Shown here one piece after another: positions 7,163-14,729 of a stretch of 64,000 nucleotides of DNA. The stretch is from Paenibacillus harenae DSM 16969 (GTDB lineage: Bacteria; Bacillota; Bacilli; Paenibacillales; Paenibacillaceae), in NCBI RefSeq assembly GCF_000422465.1, contig NZ_KE383844.1, positions 124,001 to 188,000 on the forward strand, written 5' to 3'. Position 1 is the first letter of the stretch; each line of letters opens with the position of its first letter. The position numbers and the translations under genes are program-made. The notes under the pieces were generated by a model. The model made no database searches. It was not told the DNA's origin and saw nothing but the letters and a program-made list of their open reading frames with translations.

Positions 7163-7987
7163 CTATTTCGAATCAACCGCAATAGATCCAACGCTTGTAT
7201 TCGCTTCGATCCGGTATCCTTTCGACCCAATCGAACCTGCCTTCTCGTTCTTCTCGTCCACTTCGTAGTCGACATTCGCCAAGTCAACCGTCACATCGCC
7301 AATGTCGCTTTTCAGTTTCAATTCGGCCGCCTCCGGCGCTTCTTTCAGATGAATTTTTATTTCGCCTACGTCTGCCTTCGCCGACAAATGGTTGTTCAAG
7401 CTGAAGCCGTCCACTTCAATTGCGCCCGCATTCGTTTCGAGGCTCATTTCCCCTGTAACCTCATTTAACCGGATTTCTCCCGCATCAAGCTTAATTGTCA
7501 CTTTATCCGATTTGATATCCGCAGCATCTACCCGTCCAAAATTATTATCGACCGACACTTCCTCATAGCTCTTATCCGGCAGCGCGATCAGCAGCTTTCG
7601 TTCACCCTGCCGCCCTTTTCCCGAGCGATCGGACTTTCCTTCTTCTTCTACATCCAGAACCAATACGCCGGCTCGGACGGAAGCATCAAGAGTGAACCGG
7701 TTCTTGATTTTGTCGTCGATAAGCAGCTCCACCTCCGCCGTATCCGTCGCGCTTCGGGTCATGTAGATTTCCATGGCATCCGTGTTGACCTGAACGCTGT
7801 CGAACTTGTCTGCGTCGAACGATTCTTTCTCCTTGATAACGAGATCGCCCAATCCCGAGCCCTCGCCGATGACGGCATTTTCAACTTTCCCCGTTAACGG
7901 GATTACCGGGCTGGAGCATGCTGTCAATCCGATGGCCACCATGGCCAGCAGCATGAATTTTCCCATTTTTATATAATTACCGCTCAT
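7163..7987 (-). CDS. DUF4097 beta-strand repeat lipoprotein
   Basis: 274 residues. AGGAGG lies six bases before ATG 7987. Residues 1-24 are a lipoprotein signal with lipobox LTAC, so the mature protein is anchored on the outer face of the membrane by Cys24. After a short linker the rest is a right-handed beta-helix-like repeat: strands such as VSVDNNFGRVDAADIKSDKV, TIKLDAGEIRLNEVTGEM, LETNAGAIEVDGFSL, AKADVGEIKIHLKE and LKSDIGDVTVDL recur about every 20 residues, as in DUF4097 adhesin-like proteins. Members often sit beside envelope-stress or PspC-type genes; here only the small membrane protein is near. Function unknown. Confidence 0.85.
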   Translation of the reverse strand: MSGNYIKMGKFMLLAMVAIGLTACSSPVIPLTGKVENAVIGEGSGLGDLVIKEKESFDADKFDSVQVNTDAMEIYMTRSATDTAEVELLIDDKIKNRFTLDASVRAGVLVLDVEEEGKSDRSGKGRQGERKLLIALPDKSYEEVSVDNNFGRVDAADIKSDKVTIKLDAGEIRLNEVTGEMSLETNAGAIEVDGFSLNNHLSAKADVGEIKIHLKEAPEAAELKLKSDIGDVTVDLANVDYEVDEKNEKAGSIGSKGYRIEANTSVGSIAVDSK

Positions 7988-8162
7988 TCTCTCTTCCTCC
8001 TGTTATCAATACCTGTATTTCTAACACTTCCTCTCTAGTATAGACTCAGCTTCTCATGGCCAAAACCGACCAGCGACCATGCTGCTACAGGACCTTGGTC
8101 GGGGAACGTTGCCGCGCACGGCATGCGGAAAATAAGTATAACCATTCTTCCCATTTGCACTA

Positions 8163-8192
8163 TAAAAAAGGAGTTGCCGCAGCAACCCCCAT
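8163..8192 (-). terminator. Intrinsic terminator of the nitroreductase gene
   Basis: GGAGTTGC (8170-8177) and GCAACCCC (8182-8189) form a tight stem with a four-base loop; the minus strand continues with TTTTTT. Confidence 0.7.
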
Positions 8193-8255
8193 TCTTAAAC
8201 TCAAGCACCTGTTAGCGAAACATGTCCCCTGATGCCGAGAAATATCATCTTAAGT

Positions 8256-8927
8256 TTATCGCCACTCAACAATCTCATCGAGATGTTGTCTTGTTTTTGG
8301 ACGTTTGGGATCCTCTTGACGATATCCGAAAGCGACCATACAGGATACACCGAAATCGTCGCCGTTAATGATACCCTCATTTTGTAAAATAGCGGTCACC
8401 TGCTTTTTGTCAAAACCTTCGATCGGACAGGAATCAATACCGATTTGAGCCGCGGCTGTCATCATGTTTCCCAATGCTATATATGTTTGTTTACTTGCCC
8501 ATTCAAAAATGAGACGGCCATTATCTTCGAGTTCGGTTTCAACGAAGGATTTGTAGAAACTGGAAAGACCTTGAACAACTTCTTCAGGCATATGATGAAT
8601 GTCTTTCATCATATTGATTACGTGAACCGAATCATGCCTTAGGCCTTCTGTTCTTCTGGCCAATATAACTACAAAATGGCTGGCAGTGGGCAGTTGTCCC
8701 TGGGCACCGCCAGATACAGGTTTTAATTTTTCTCGAAGCGATGCATCCTGGATCACGACAAACTTCCACGGTTCGAAGCCAAATGAACTTGGAGACAATC
8801 TTCCTGTTTCCAAAATAAAGCGAAAATCTTCATCCGAAATCTTTTTGTTGGTATCAAATGCCTTGCAAGCATGTCTGAACTGGTAAGCTTCTAAAATTTC
8901 TTGTTTTTTACTCTCCGTTCCTATCAT
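8256..8927 (-). CDS. Nitroreductase family NAD(P)H-dependent oxidoreductase
   Basis: 223 residues of the FMN-dependent nitroreductase fold. The N-terminal FRHACKAFDTNKKISDEDF corresponds to the family R-x-S-x-R-x-F-like FMN phosphate loop, followed by ILETGRLSPSSFGFEPWKFVV, the highly conserved flavin-contacting segment. ALGNMMTAAAQIGIDSCPIEGF is the helix and loop at the dimer-shared active site. The C-terminal VAFGYR is the expected last strand. Members reduce nitro compounds, quinones or flavins using NAD(P)H in the cytosol; substrate unknown. Monocistronic, with a terminator downstream. Confidence 0.92.
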   Translation of the reverse strand: MIGTESKKQEILEAYQFRHACKAFDTNKKISDEDFRFILETGRLSPSSFGFEPWKFVVIQDASLREKLKPVSGGAQGQLPTASHFVVILARRTEGLRHDSVHVINMMKDIHHMPEEVVQGLSSFYKSFVETELEDNGRLIFEWASKQTYIALGNMMTAAAQIGIDSCPIEGFDKKQVTAILQNEGIINGDDFGVSCMVAFGYRQEDPKRPKTRQHLDEIVEWR

Positions 8928-9096
8928 GTGGAATCACCCTTCCATTCTTTTTTTTGTAAACAGATTTTCGGATCTTTGATAACCGATCCGCTGTAATCAT
9001 AACCAATTTTGGGATTGATGTCCATTCTGGATGAGTCTGACGCGGCTTTCCAAGTCTAGTTGGACTGTTCTATTTTAAATAAGATTGAAATCTTAA

Positions 9097-9474
9097 TTAA
9101 TAGTTAGAAATCTCTATCAGATTGTCATCAGGATTCCTTATATACACAGACGTAATAGGTGCTAATGCTCCTGTTCTTTTTACAGGACCTTCTTCAATAG
9201 GTACTCCGCAACTACCTAAATGATGAATCACATCTGAAATTTGGACATTTGTTATAAAACACAGATCGGCGGATCCAGACATTGGGATTTTTGCTTTTGG
9301 TTCAAACTCTTTACCTACTTCATGCAGGTTTATTTTCTGTTGTCCAAAATGCAGTGCCTTTCTTCCATCCCCAAAAGTGATAACCTTCATTCCTAATACT
9401 CGGTTATAGAAGTCACATGTTTTATCAATTTTATTCACAGTCAAAACCAAATGATCCAATCGAGAGATATTCAT
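9097..9474 (-). CDS. VOC family protein (glyoxalase/fosfomycin-resistance fold)
   Basis: 125 residues starting MNISRLDHLVLTVNKIDKTC; AAGGAG lies upstream within the end of the TnpB relic. Two beta-alpha-beta-beta-beta units are visible: the first with DHLVLTV (metal His) and FYNRVLGMKV, the second with DLCFITNVQISDVIHHLGSCGVPI and IRNPDDNLIEISNY, whose terminal Glu is the usual second metal ligand. Such proteins are metal-dependent lyases, isomerases or antibiotic-binding proteins; this one is close to small glyoxalase-like proteins of Bacilli. Specific activity cannot be given. Confidence 0.85.
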   Translation of the reverse strand: MNISRLDHLVLTVNKIDKTCDFYNRVLGMKVITFGDGRKALHFGQQKINLHEVGKEFEPKAKIPMSGSADLCFITNVQISDVIHHLGSCGVPIEEGPVKRTGALAPITSVYIRNPDDNLIEISNY

Positions 9475-9479
9475 TAAGG

Positions 9480-9608
9480 TCAGCTCCTTGACGGCTGTTC
9501 GCATAGCGAATACACGAATCTCGCGCATCCGATGGTTTTACGAATGAGCGCAGCTTGTTCTTTGGTGGGATACAATCGATAGCGATAGGCTTTGTGCACA
9601 ATGCCCAA
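9480..9608 (-). pseudogene. TnpB relic, N-terminal 38 residues (IS200/IS605 family)
   Basis: On the minus strand a TTG at 9608, with AAAGGAGG upstream, opens a frame reading LGIVHKAYRYRLYPTKEQ and then AALIRKTIGCARFVYSL. This is the characteristic N-terminus of the RNA-guided transposase-associated nuclease TnpB. After FVYSLC the similarity stops and the frame ends at TGA 9480-9482, six bases before the VOC start codon. All of the RuvC and zinc-finger parts are missing, so the gene is a 5' remnant left by deletion. Confidence 0.75.
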
Positions 9609-9742
9609 GACGAGCGCCTCCTTTCCAAAAAAGAGATATGCTCATTATGCCGGAACAAACGTTCTTATTTCATGAGAAATCGATTCATCCCCTACCTAAA
9701 ACGCTGTTCGTTTTGGAGGGAGGGGTCTTCTCGCCAAAAATG

Positions 9743-9792
9743 ATAAAAAAAGAACTGCCCCATAAGTAGATTAATCTACCTTGGAGCAGTTC
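9743..9792 (-). terminator. Intrinsic terminator of the AtuA-to-patatin operon
   Basis: GAACTGC (9752-9758) pairs with GCAGTTC (9786-9792) and encloses the palindrome GTAGATTAATCTAC; the minus strand then runs into TTTTTTT. It lies 35 bases after the patatin stop codon. Confidence 0.8.
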
Positions 9793-9826
9793 ATCTTCCT
9801 TTTATCCGCTCATCTTACGCCCGCCC

Positions 9827-10756
9827 TCACCAATCCCCGCGAACGATCCGGAACGCCTTCACGTACATCTCGTAATCCCATGCCGCCAGAAACCTCTTCG
9901 CGGTATCCCTGCCGGACTGATACAAGAAATCCCGGTCCTCCGCGGTCAGATCGAACTGCGTCGTCGTCACTTTGCCCGTCGGGATAAATATCGTCCTTGC
10001 TCTCGAATGCTTATCCACATGCCGCTGGTCATGAGCTCTGAGCATCGTCTGGAACATGGCGCGGAACATCGAGAAGGGACCGTTAATGTCGTAGAATGGC
10101 GTCTCCGGCTGTTCGCCTAACAGACGGAAGCCGAAGGTTGGCCACCTCGGTATGCCCTCGACGTCAAAGATCCAGACCGGATAATTACTAAGCAGCCCGC
10201 CGTCCAGAATGTAATACGGCTTTCTTCTCAGCTTTGTTCTCAAACGGTACGGCTGAAAAAAATAAGGGATCGTCGTGCTCATCCTGACGGCGGCGGCGAT
10301 CGGAAACTTGCTGGGAGAAATATGATAACGCGGCAGGTCGTCCGGCAGGATGAGCATCTTGCCGCTGCTAATATCGGAAGCGATGATCTTGAGCTTGCCA
10401 TCCGGCAGATCACCGAAGGTCGACACCCCCTTCCGCTTCAGCCAGTACGTTAATTGATCCTCCAGGGGCGTGTTTAAGTAAATCCCCGAGTGCAAAAGAA
10501 GCGGTATCGCCTTGCCGAGAAGCGGCAGGGAATGCACCCACGTCTTTCCGAGAAGCCGGGAGTAATCCAGCGTTTTCATAATTTGCACCAATTCCCGGGC
10601 GCTGTAGCCGCAAGCGAGAAGCGCAGCCACAACCGAACCGGCCGAGGTTCCGGCTATGCGTTCCCATCTGTAGCCGCTTCTCTCCATTTCCTGAACGGCC
10701 CCGATAAAGGCAATCCCTCTGACTCCTCCGCCTTCAAACACGGCATCCGCTTTCAT
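9827..10756 (-). CDS. Patatin-like phospholipase
   Basis: 309 residues. The glycine-rich oxyanion segment EGGGVRGIAFIGA lies at residues 8-20, the nucleophile elbow GTSAGS at 36-41 (Ser38), and the dyad aspartate in DGGLLSNYP near residue 187, so both catalytic residues are present. Members hydrolyse acyl esters of phospholipids or other lipids. GGGAGG sits six bases before ATG 10756. The gene starts 42 bases after the enoyl-CoA hydratase gene and ends the leftward operon, which suggests a role in releasing fatty acyl substrates, though it could be independent. Confidence 0.9.
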   Translation of the reverse strand: MKADAVFEGGGVRGIAFIGAVQEMERSGYRWERIAGTSAGSVVAALLACGYSARELVQIMKTLDYSRLLGKTWVHSLPLLGKAIPLLLHSGIYLNTPLEDQLTYWLKRKGVSTFGDLPDGKLKIIASDISSGKMLILPDDLPRYHISPSKFPIAAAVRMSTTIPYFFQPYRLRTKLRRKPYYILDGGLLSNYPVWIFDVEGIPRWPTFGFRLLGEQPETPFYDINGPFSMFRAMFQTMLRAHDQRHVDKHSRARTIFIPTGKVTTTQFDLTAEDRDFLYQSGRDTAKRFLAAWDYEMYVKAFRIVRGDW

Positions 10757-10798
10757 CGCCGTCCTCCCTTCAGCCCTTCTAGAGAGAAACGTTGCCCG

Positions 10799-11581
10799 CT
10801 ACTCCCCCTTGAAACGGGGAGGCCTCTTCTCACGAAATGCTTCCAGCGCCTCCAGCCGGTCTTTCGTCGCCAAGGTCGCTTCATAGGCTTTCCATTCGAT
10901 AGCCATGCCCGCAGCCAGATCGGAATCCATGCCTTTGTCGATCGCATGCTTCGCTTGATAGACCGCCAGCGGAGCATTGGCCAGCAGCTCGGCTGCGAGC
11001 GCTTCGCTCATTCCCTTCAGCTGCTCCGGATCCTCCGCGACGCCGTTCAGCAGGCCCAACGCCAGCGCTTGATCCGCTCCTATTTTTCGGGCAGTAAGGA
11101 TGAGCTCCTTCGCTTTGGCCGTTCCAAGGAGACGCGGTAATCGCTGCGTGCCTCCCGCGCCAGGGATGATACCAAGACCGACCTCCGTAAGCCCCATCTG
11201 AGCCTTACGGATCGAATAACGGAAGTCGCAACATAACGCAAGCTCCATCCCTCCTCCAAGTGCATAGCCGTTCATCACCGCAATCGTAGGCTGCGGCAGC
11301 CCTTCAATGGCCGCGAACACCTCTCTGATCTTGCCGAGGTTTCGCCGGACTTGCTGTTCGCTCAGCGTTCGCCGTTCCTTCAAATCCGCTCCTGCGCAGA
11401 ATGCCCGGCCTTCGCCGCTGATGAGCACGACGCGAATGTCACGCGGGTTTTGCCCGATTCTGCCGACGAGCCCGCCAAGCGCGTCTAGCATCTCGCCATT
11501 CAGCGCATTTAACTGCTCCGGGCGGTTAAGCCGGATATAGCCGGCGGATCCGCGCTGTTCCCAGAGCACCGGATTGCCCAT
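10799..11581 (-). CDS. Enoyl-CoA hydratase/isomerase family protein (AtuE/LiuC-like)
   Basis: 260 residues from ATG 11581, which has AAGGAGG upstream; a longer in-frame start would put the ribosome site inside the gene. Crotonase-fold motifs are complete: GEGRAFCAGADLKE (CoA-binding and first oxyanion NH), GYALGGGMELALCCD (second oxyanion glycine and first catalytic Glu) and EVGLGIIPGAGGTQRLPRLLG (second catalytic Glu). It hydrates 2-enoyl-CoA esters. In the context of AtuA-, dehydrogenase- and carboxylase-type genes, the expected substrate is a 3-methylglutaconyl-CoA-like or isohexenyl-glutaconyl-CoA-like product (inference). Confidence 0.9.
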   Translation of the reverse strand: MGNPVLWEQRGSAGYIRLNRPEQLNALNGEMLDALGGLVGRIGQNPRDIRVVLISGEGRAFCAGADLKERRTLSEQQVRRNLGKIREVFAAIEGLPQPTIAVMNGYALGGGMELALCCDFRYSIRKAQMGLTEVGLGIIPGAGGTQRLPRLLGTAKAKELILTARKIGADQALALGLLNGVAEDPEQLKGMSEALAAELLANAPLAVYQAKHAIDKGMDSDLAAGMAIEWKAYEATLATKDRLEALEAFREKRPPRFKGE

Positions 11582-11666
11582 GCCGCCCACCTCCTTCATT
11601 GTCCTCTGGCTCCTCCAGCACCTCTCCCCGCGTCATTTCCCCGGCAATGCCGGAGCCGGAGGCCCT

Positions 11667-13211
11667 TCAGACCGGATAGACGGGATGCTTGCGCGCCCCT
11701 GGCGAAGCGCTATTCGAGCAATAGGCATCGAATCGTTTCATCAGCTCGCCGCGCAGCTCGTTAGCCGGAATAATGCCGTCGACGACCATCTCGGAGGCTA
11801 AGCCGTAGATGTCTATATCTTTATTATACTCCTCCCGCTTGCCGGCAATGAAGCCGTTTCTTTCCGATTCCGGCAGACCGGCGATTTTGTTCGCATACAC
11901 CGCGTTTATCGCCGCTTCGGCCCCCATCACGGCGATTTGGGCGGAAGGCAGCGCCAGGCAACAATCCGGCTCGAACGCCGGCCCGGCCATCGCATACAGG
12001 CCAGCGCCGTACGCTTTGCGGACGATAACGGAGATTTTGGGCACCGACGCTTCCGCCACGGCGGTAATCATCTTCGCGCCATGGCGGATAATGCCAGCCT
12101 GCTCCACCCGGGTGCCGACCATAAAGCCGGGTACGTCCGCCAGAAACAGAAGCGGAATGTGGAAGGCGTCGCATAAGCAGATGAATTTGGCGGCTTTATC
12201 GGCAGAATCATGGAACAGGATCCCGCCCTTCACCCGCGGCTGATTGGCGACGATGCCGACCGTCCTTCCGCCGAGCCGGGCGATTCCGGTGATGAGCTCT
12301 CTCGCGAACAGCTGCTTGATTTCGAAAAAAGAATCCTCATCGACGATCCGTTCAACGAAGTCGTACATATCGAAAGCCGTATACTGGTCGCCCGGAATAA
12401 TGTCCTCCAGCGATTTTTCCAGCTGGACAGCGGGCTTCGGCTCCCGGACGGGAGGCTTCTCCGAGCAATTAGCGGGAAAATACGCCAAATAATCTCTGGC
12501 GAGCGCAATCGCTTCTTCTTCGCTCTGAGCGAGCACATCGCCGCAGCCTGAGACGGAGCAGTGCATTTTGGCGCCGCCCAGCTGCTCCAGCGCGGCCTTC
12601 TCCCCCGTTACGATTTCCACGATCCGCGGGGAGCCGAGATACATCGAGGAGTTGCCCTCGACCATAATGACGATGTCGCAGAACGCAGGGATGTAGGCTC
12701 CTCCCGCCGCGGACGGGCCGAATAAAATGCAAACCTGCGGGATTTTGCCCGATAGCTTCACCTGATTGTAAAATAATCGTCCCGCTCCGCGCCGCCCCGG
12801 ATACATCTCGACCTGATCCGTAATCCGCGCGCCCGCCGAATCGACGAGATAGAGAAGCGGCACCCGCATTTTATCCGCTGTTTCCTGCATGCGGATCATT
12901 TTCTCAACCGTCCGGGCTCCCCATGAGCCGGCTTTCACCGTCGAATCGTTCGCAATGACGCAGACGGCCTGACCGTGGATTTTGCCGATCGCCGTTACGA
13001 CGCCGTCGGCCGGAAGCCCCTGCTCCCTGCAGTTGGCGAAGAGGCCGTCCTCCAGTTCGAAGCCGGGATCAAGCAGCAGCCGCAGCCGCTCGCGGACGAA
13101 CAGCTTGCCCTGCTCCGCGTTCTTCTCATGATAGCCGGAGGCGCCTCCCTGCTTGATTCGTTCGATCCGCTCCTGCAGGGTCGCTTTCCCCGCATCGCAT
13201 GGTTCCGACAT
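11667..13211 (-). CDS. Acyl-CoA carboxylase carboxyltransferase (beta) subunit
   Basis: 514 residues with the two crotonase-like halves of the carboxyltransferase family. The N-terminal half shows NDSTVKAGSWGARTVEKM, YLVDSAGARI, FGPSAAGGAYIPAFCD and MYLGSPRIV; the C-terminal half shows FLADVPGFMVGTRVEQAGIIRHGAK and VRKAYGAGLYAMAG, including both Gly-Ala oxyanion loops. It transfers CO2 from carboxybiotin to an acyl-CoA such as 3-methylcrotonyl-, geranyl- or propionyl-CoA. A biotin carboxylase/carrier subunit is required but none is encoded in this operon or window. GGAGGAGGAG precedes ATG 13211, 13 bases after the dehydrogenase stop. Confidence 0.9.
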   Translation of the reverse strand: MSEPCDAGKATLQERIERIKQGGASGYHEKNAEQGKLFVRERLRLLLDPGFELEDGLFANCREQGLPADGVVTAIGKIHGQAVCVIANDSTVKAGSWGARTVEKMIRMQETADKMRVPLLYLVDSAGARITDQVEMYPGRRGAGRLFYNQVKLSGKIPQVCILFGPSAAGGAYIPAFCDIVIMVEGNSSMYLGSPRIVEIVTGEKAALEQLGGAKMHCSVSGCGDVLAQSEEEAIALARDYLAYFPANCSEKPPVREPKPAVQLEKSLEDIIPGDQYTAFDMYDFVERIVDEDSFFEIKQLFARELITGIARLGGRTVGIVANQPRVKGGILFHDSADKAAKFICLCDAFHIPLLFLADVPGFMVGTRVEQAGIIRHGAKMITAVAEASVPKISVIVRKAYGAGLYAMAGPAFEPDCCLALPSAQIAVMGAEAAINAVYANKIAGLPESERNGFIAGKREEYNKDIDIYGLASEMVVDGIIPANELRGELMKRFDAYCSNSASPGARKHPVYPV

Positions 13212-13224
13212 GCTCTCCTCCTCC

Positions 13225-14364
13225 CTAACATCCGATTTGAGCCGCTATGACCATCCGCTGAATTTCCGAGGTTCCCTCGCCGATCTCCAGCAGCTTCGCA
13301 TCGCGCAGGCAGCGCTCCACCTCGTACTCCCTCATGTAGCCGTAGCCGCCATGAATTTGCACCGCCTGATCGCATACCTTCATGCACATCTCCGAAGCGA
13401 ACAACTTGGCCATGGCCGCCTCCTTCTTAAAGGCCCTCCCTTGATCCTTCAGCCACGCCGCCTTATACACCATGTTGCGGGCCAGCTCAATGTTCATCGC
13501 CATATCGGCCAGCTTGAACCGGATGGCCTGAAACGCCGTCAGCGCGCTCCCGAACTGCTTCCTTTGCTTGGCGTACCGCAGCGATTTCTCGTATGCGCCC
13601 TGCGCAATGCCGACGGCCATCGCGCCGATTCCGATTCGCCCTCCGTCCAGGATGGCCAGAAACTGCTTATAGCCGCTGCCTTCCACGCCTAGTAGATTCT
13701 CTCCCGGCACCGCTACCCGATCCAGCACAAGCTCGGTCGTATTGGAGGCGTGCAGTCCCATCTTCTCGTATTTATTCAGCACGGTGAAGCCGGGCGCATC
13801 CGTCGGCACGATAAAAGCGCTGATGCCGCCCGTCCCTTTGGAGCGGTCCGTTACGGCGGTCAGAACGAGGTTGCGGGCATAGCCGGCATTGGTAATGAAG
13901 CATTTCGAGCCGGTAATGACCCAGCCGTCCCCGTCCGGGTCGGCTGTCGTCCTGGTACCGCCCGCATCGGATCCGGCATCCGGCTCCGTCAGCCCGAAGG
14001 CGCCCAAATATTGGCCTTGGCACAGCGGGGTTAGATAGGCAAGCTTCTGCTCCTCCGTCCCGAACCGGTCGATAGGCGCTCCCCCTAATGAAATATGCGC
14101 GGAATAGGTGATCCCCGTGGAAGCGCAGGCCCGGCTTAATTCCTCTACGACGATGGCGAAGCTGATCGTATCCGCCCCCGCTCCCCCGTATTTCTCGGGA
14201 AAGGGAAGCCCCATAAGCCCGAGCTTAGCCATTTTCTCGAATATGCCGGTTGGAAAAGCGCCCGTCCGGTCACGTTCAACCGCCCCCGGCGCAACCTCCG
14301 ACTGCGCGAATTCACGGATCACATCTCGAATCATCGTTTGTTCTTCCGTCAGATCGAATTGCAT
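13225..14364 (-). CDS. Acyl-CoA dehydrogenase
   Basis: 379 residues starting MQFDLTEEQTMIRDVI at ATG 14364. All family landmarks are present: FGLTEPDAGSDAGGTRT (flavin and substrate signature), KCFITNAGYA, GRIGIGAMAVGIAQGAYE, QIHGGYGYMREYEVERCLRD and IGEGTSEIQR. The Glu in GEGTSE is the usual catalytic base of butyryl/medium-chain enzymes; isovaleryl-CoA dehydrogenases normally have it elsewhere, so an isovaleryl label would be unsafe. It oxidises an acyl-CoA to the 2-enoyl-CoA, passing electrons to ETF. Ten bases from the AtuA-associated protein gene, mid-operon. Confidence 0.92.
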   Translation of the reverse strand: MQFDLTEEQTMIRDVIREFAQSEVAPGAVERDRTGAFPTGIFEKMAKLGLMGLPFPEKYGGAGADTISFAIVVEELSRACASTGITYSAHISLGGAPIDRFGTEEQKLAYLTPLCQGQYLGAFGLTEPDAGSDAGGTRTTADPDGDGWVITGSKCFITNAGYARNLVLTAVTDRSKGTGGISAFIVPTDAPGFTVLNKYEKMGLHASNTTELVLDRVAVPGENLLGVEGSGYKQFLAILDGGRIGIGAMAVGIAQGAYEKSLRYAKQRKQFGSALTAFQAIRFKLADMAMNIELARNMVYKAAWLKDQGRAFKKEAAMAKLFASEMCMKVCDQAVQIHGGYGYMREYEVERCLRDAKLLEIGEGTSEIQRMVIAAQIGC

Positions 14365-14382
14365 AGCCCACAACCTCTCTGC

Positions 14383-14727
14383 TTAGGACTGGGAGAGATT
14401 CGTATTCGTTTCTCCGACTTCGATTTCAAGCCGCATCAGGTTCGCCGCATAACACTTGCCCAGATTATCCATCCGCATCGACGCCGAGCCTCCTCCGCCT
14501 AATGCCCCCCTGCAGACAAAATTCATCGCCAGCAGCTTCGGCACGGGATACCGGGTCACTTCTCCAATGACCATTCCGCCAAAATGCTCCTTCACCCGCT
14601 CAGCGGTCAATTCCCGCAGCAGCAGCTCGTAAAGCGCTTCATTCCGGGCAAAAACGGCAATGTTCACCGTGTTGCCTTTATCGCCGGACCGGGCCTGCAC
14701 AAGGCTCCGAAGCTGTACTTGAGGCAT
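14383..14727 (-). CDS. AtuA-associated small protein
   Basis: 114 residues. ATG 14727 has GGAGGTG at seven bases and lies two bases after the AtuA stop codon. The sequence has the motifs of the domain that accompanies, or is fused to the C-terminus of, AtuA/DUF1446 proteins: LVQARSGDKGNTVNIAVFA near the N-terminus, RYPVPKLLAMNFVCRGALGGGGSAS in the middle and a short MRLEIEV C-terminal strand. It is probably a subunit or domain partner of AtuA. No enzymatic function has been assigned that I can name. Confidence 0.85.
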   Translation of the reverse strand: MPQVQLRSLVQARSGDKGNTVNIAVFARNEALYELLLRELTAERVKEHFGGMVIGEVTRYPVPKLLAMNFVCRGALGGGGSASMRMDNLGKCYAANLMRLEIEVGETNTNLSQS

Positions 14728-14729
14728 CG

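Noticed and set aside
10490..11140. 216-residue + strand ORF
   Set aside because: Antisense to patatin and enoyl-CoA hydratase genes, both with complete catalytic motifs; long antisense frames are common in this GC-rich part.
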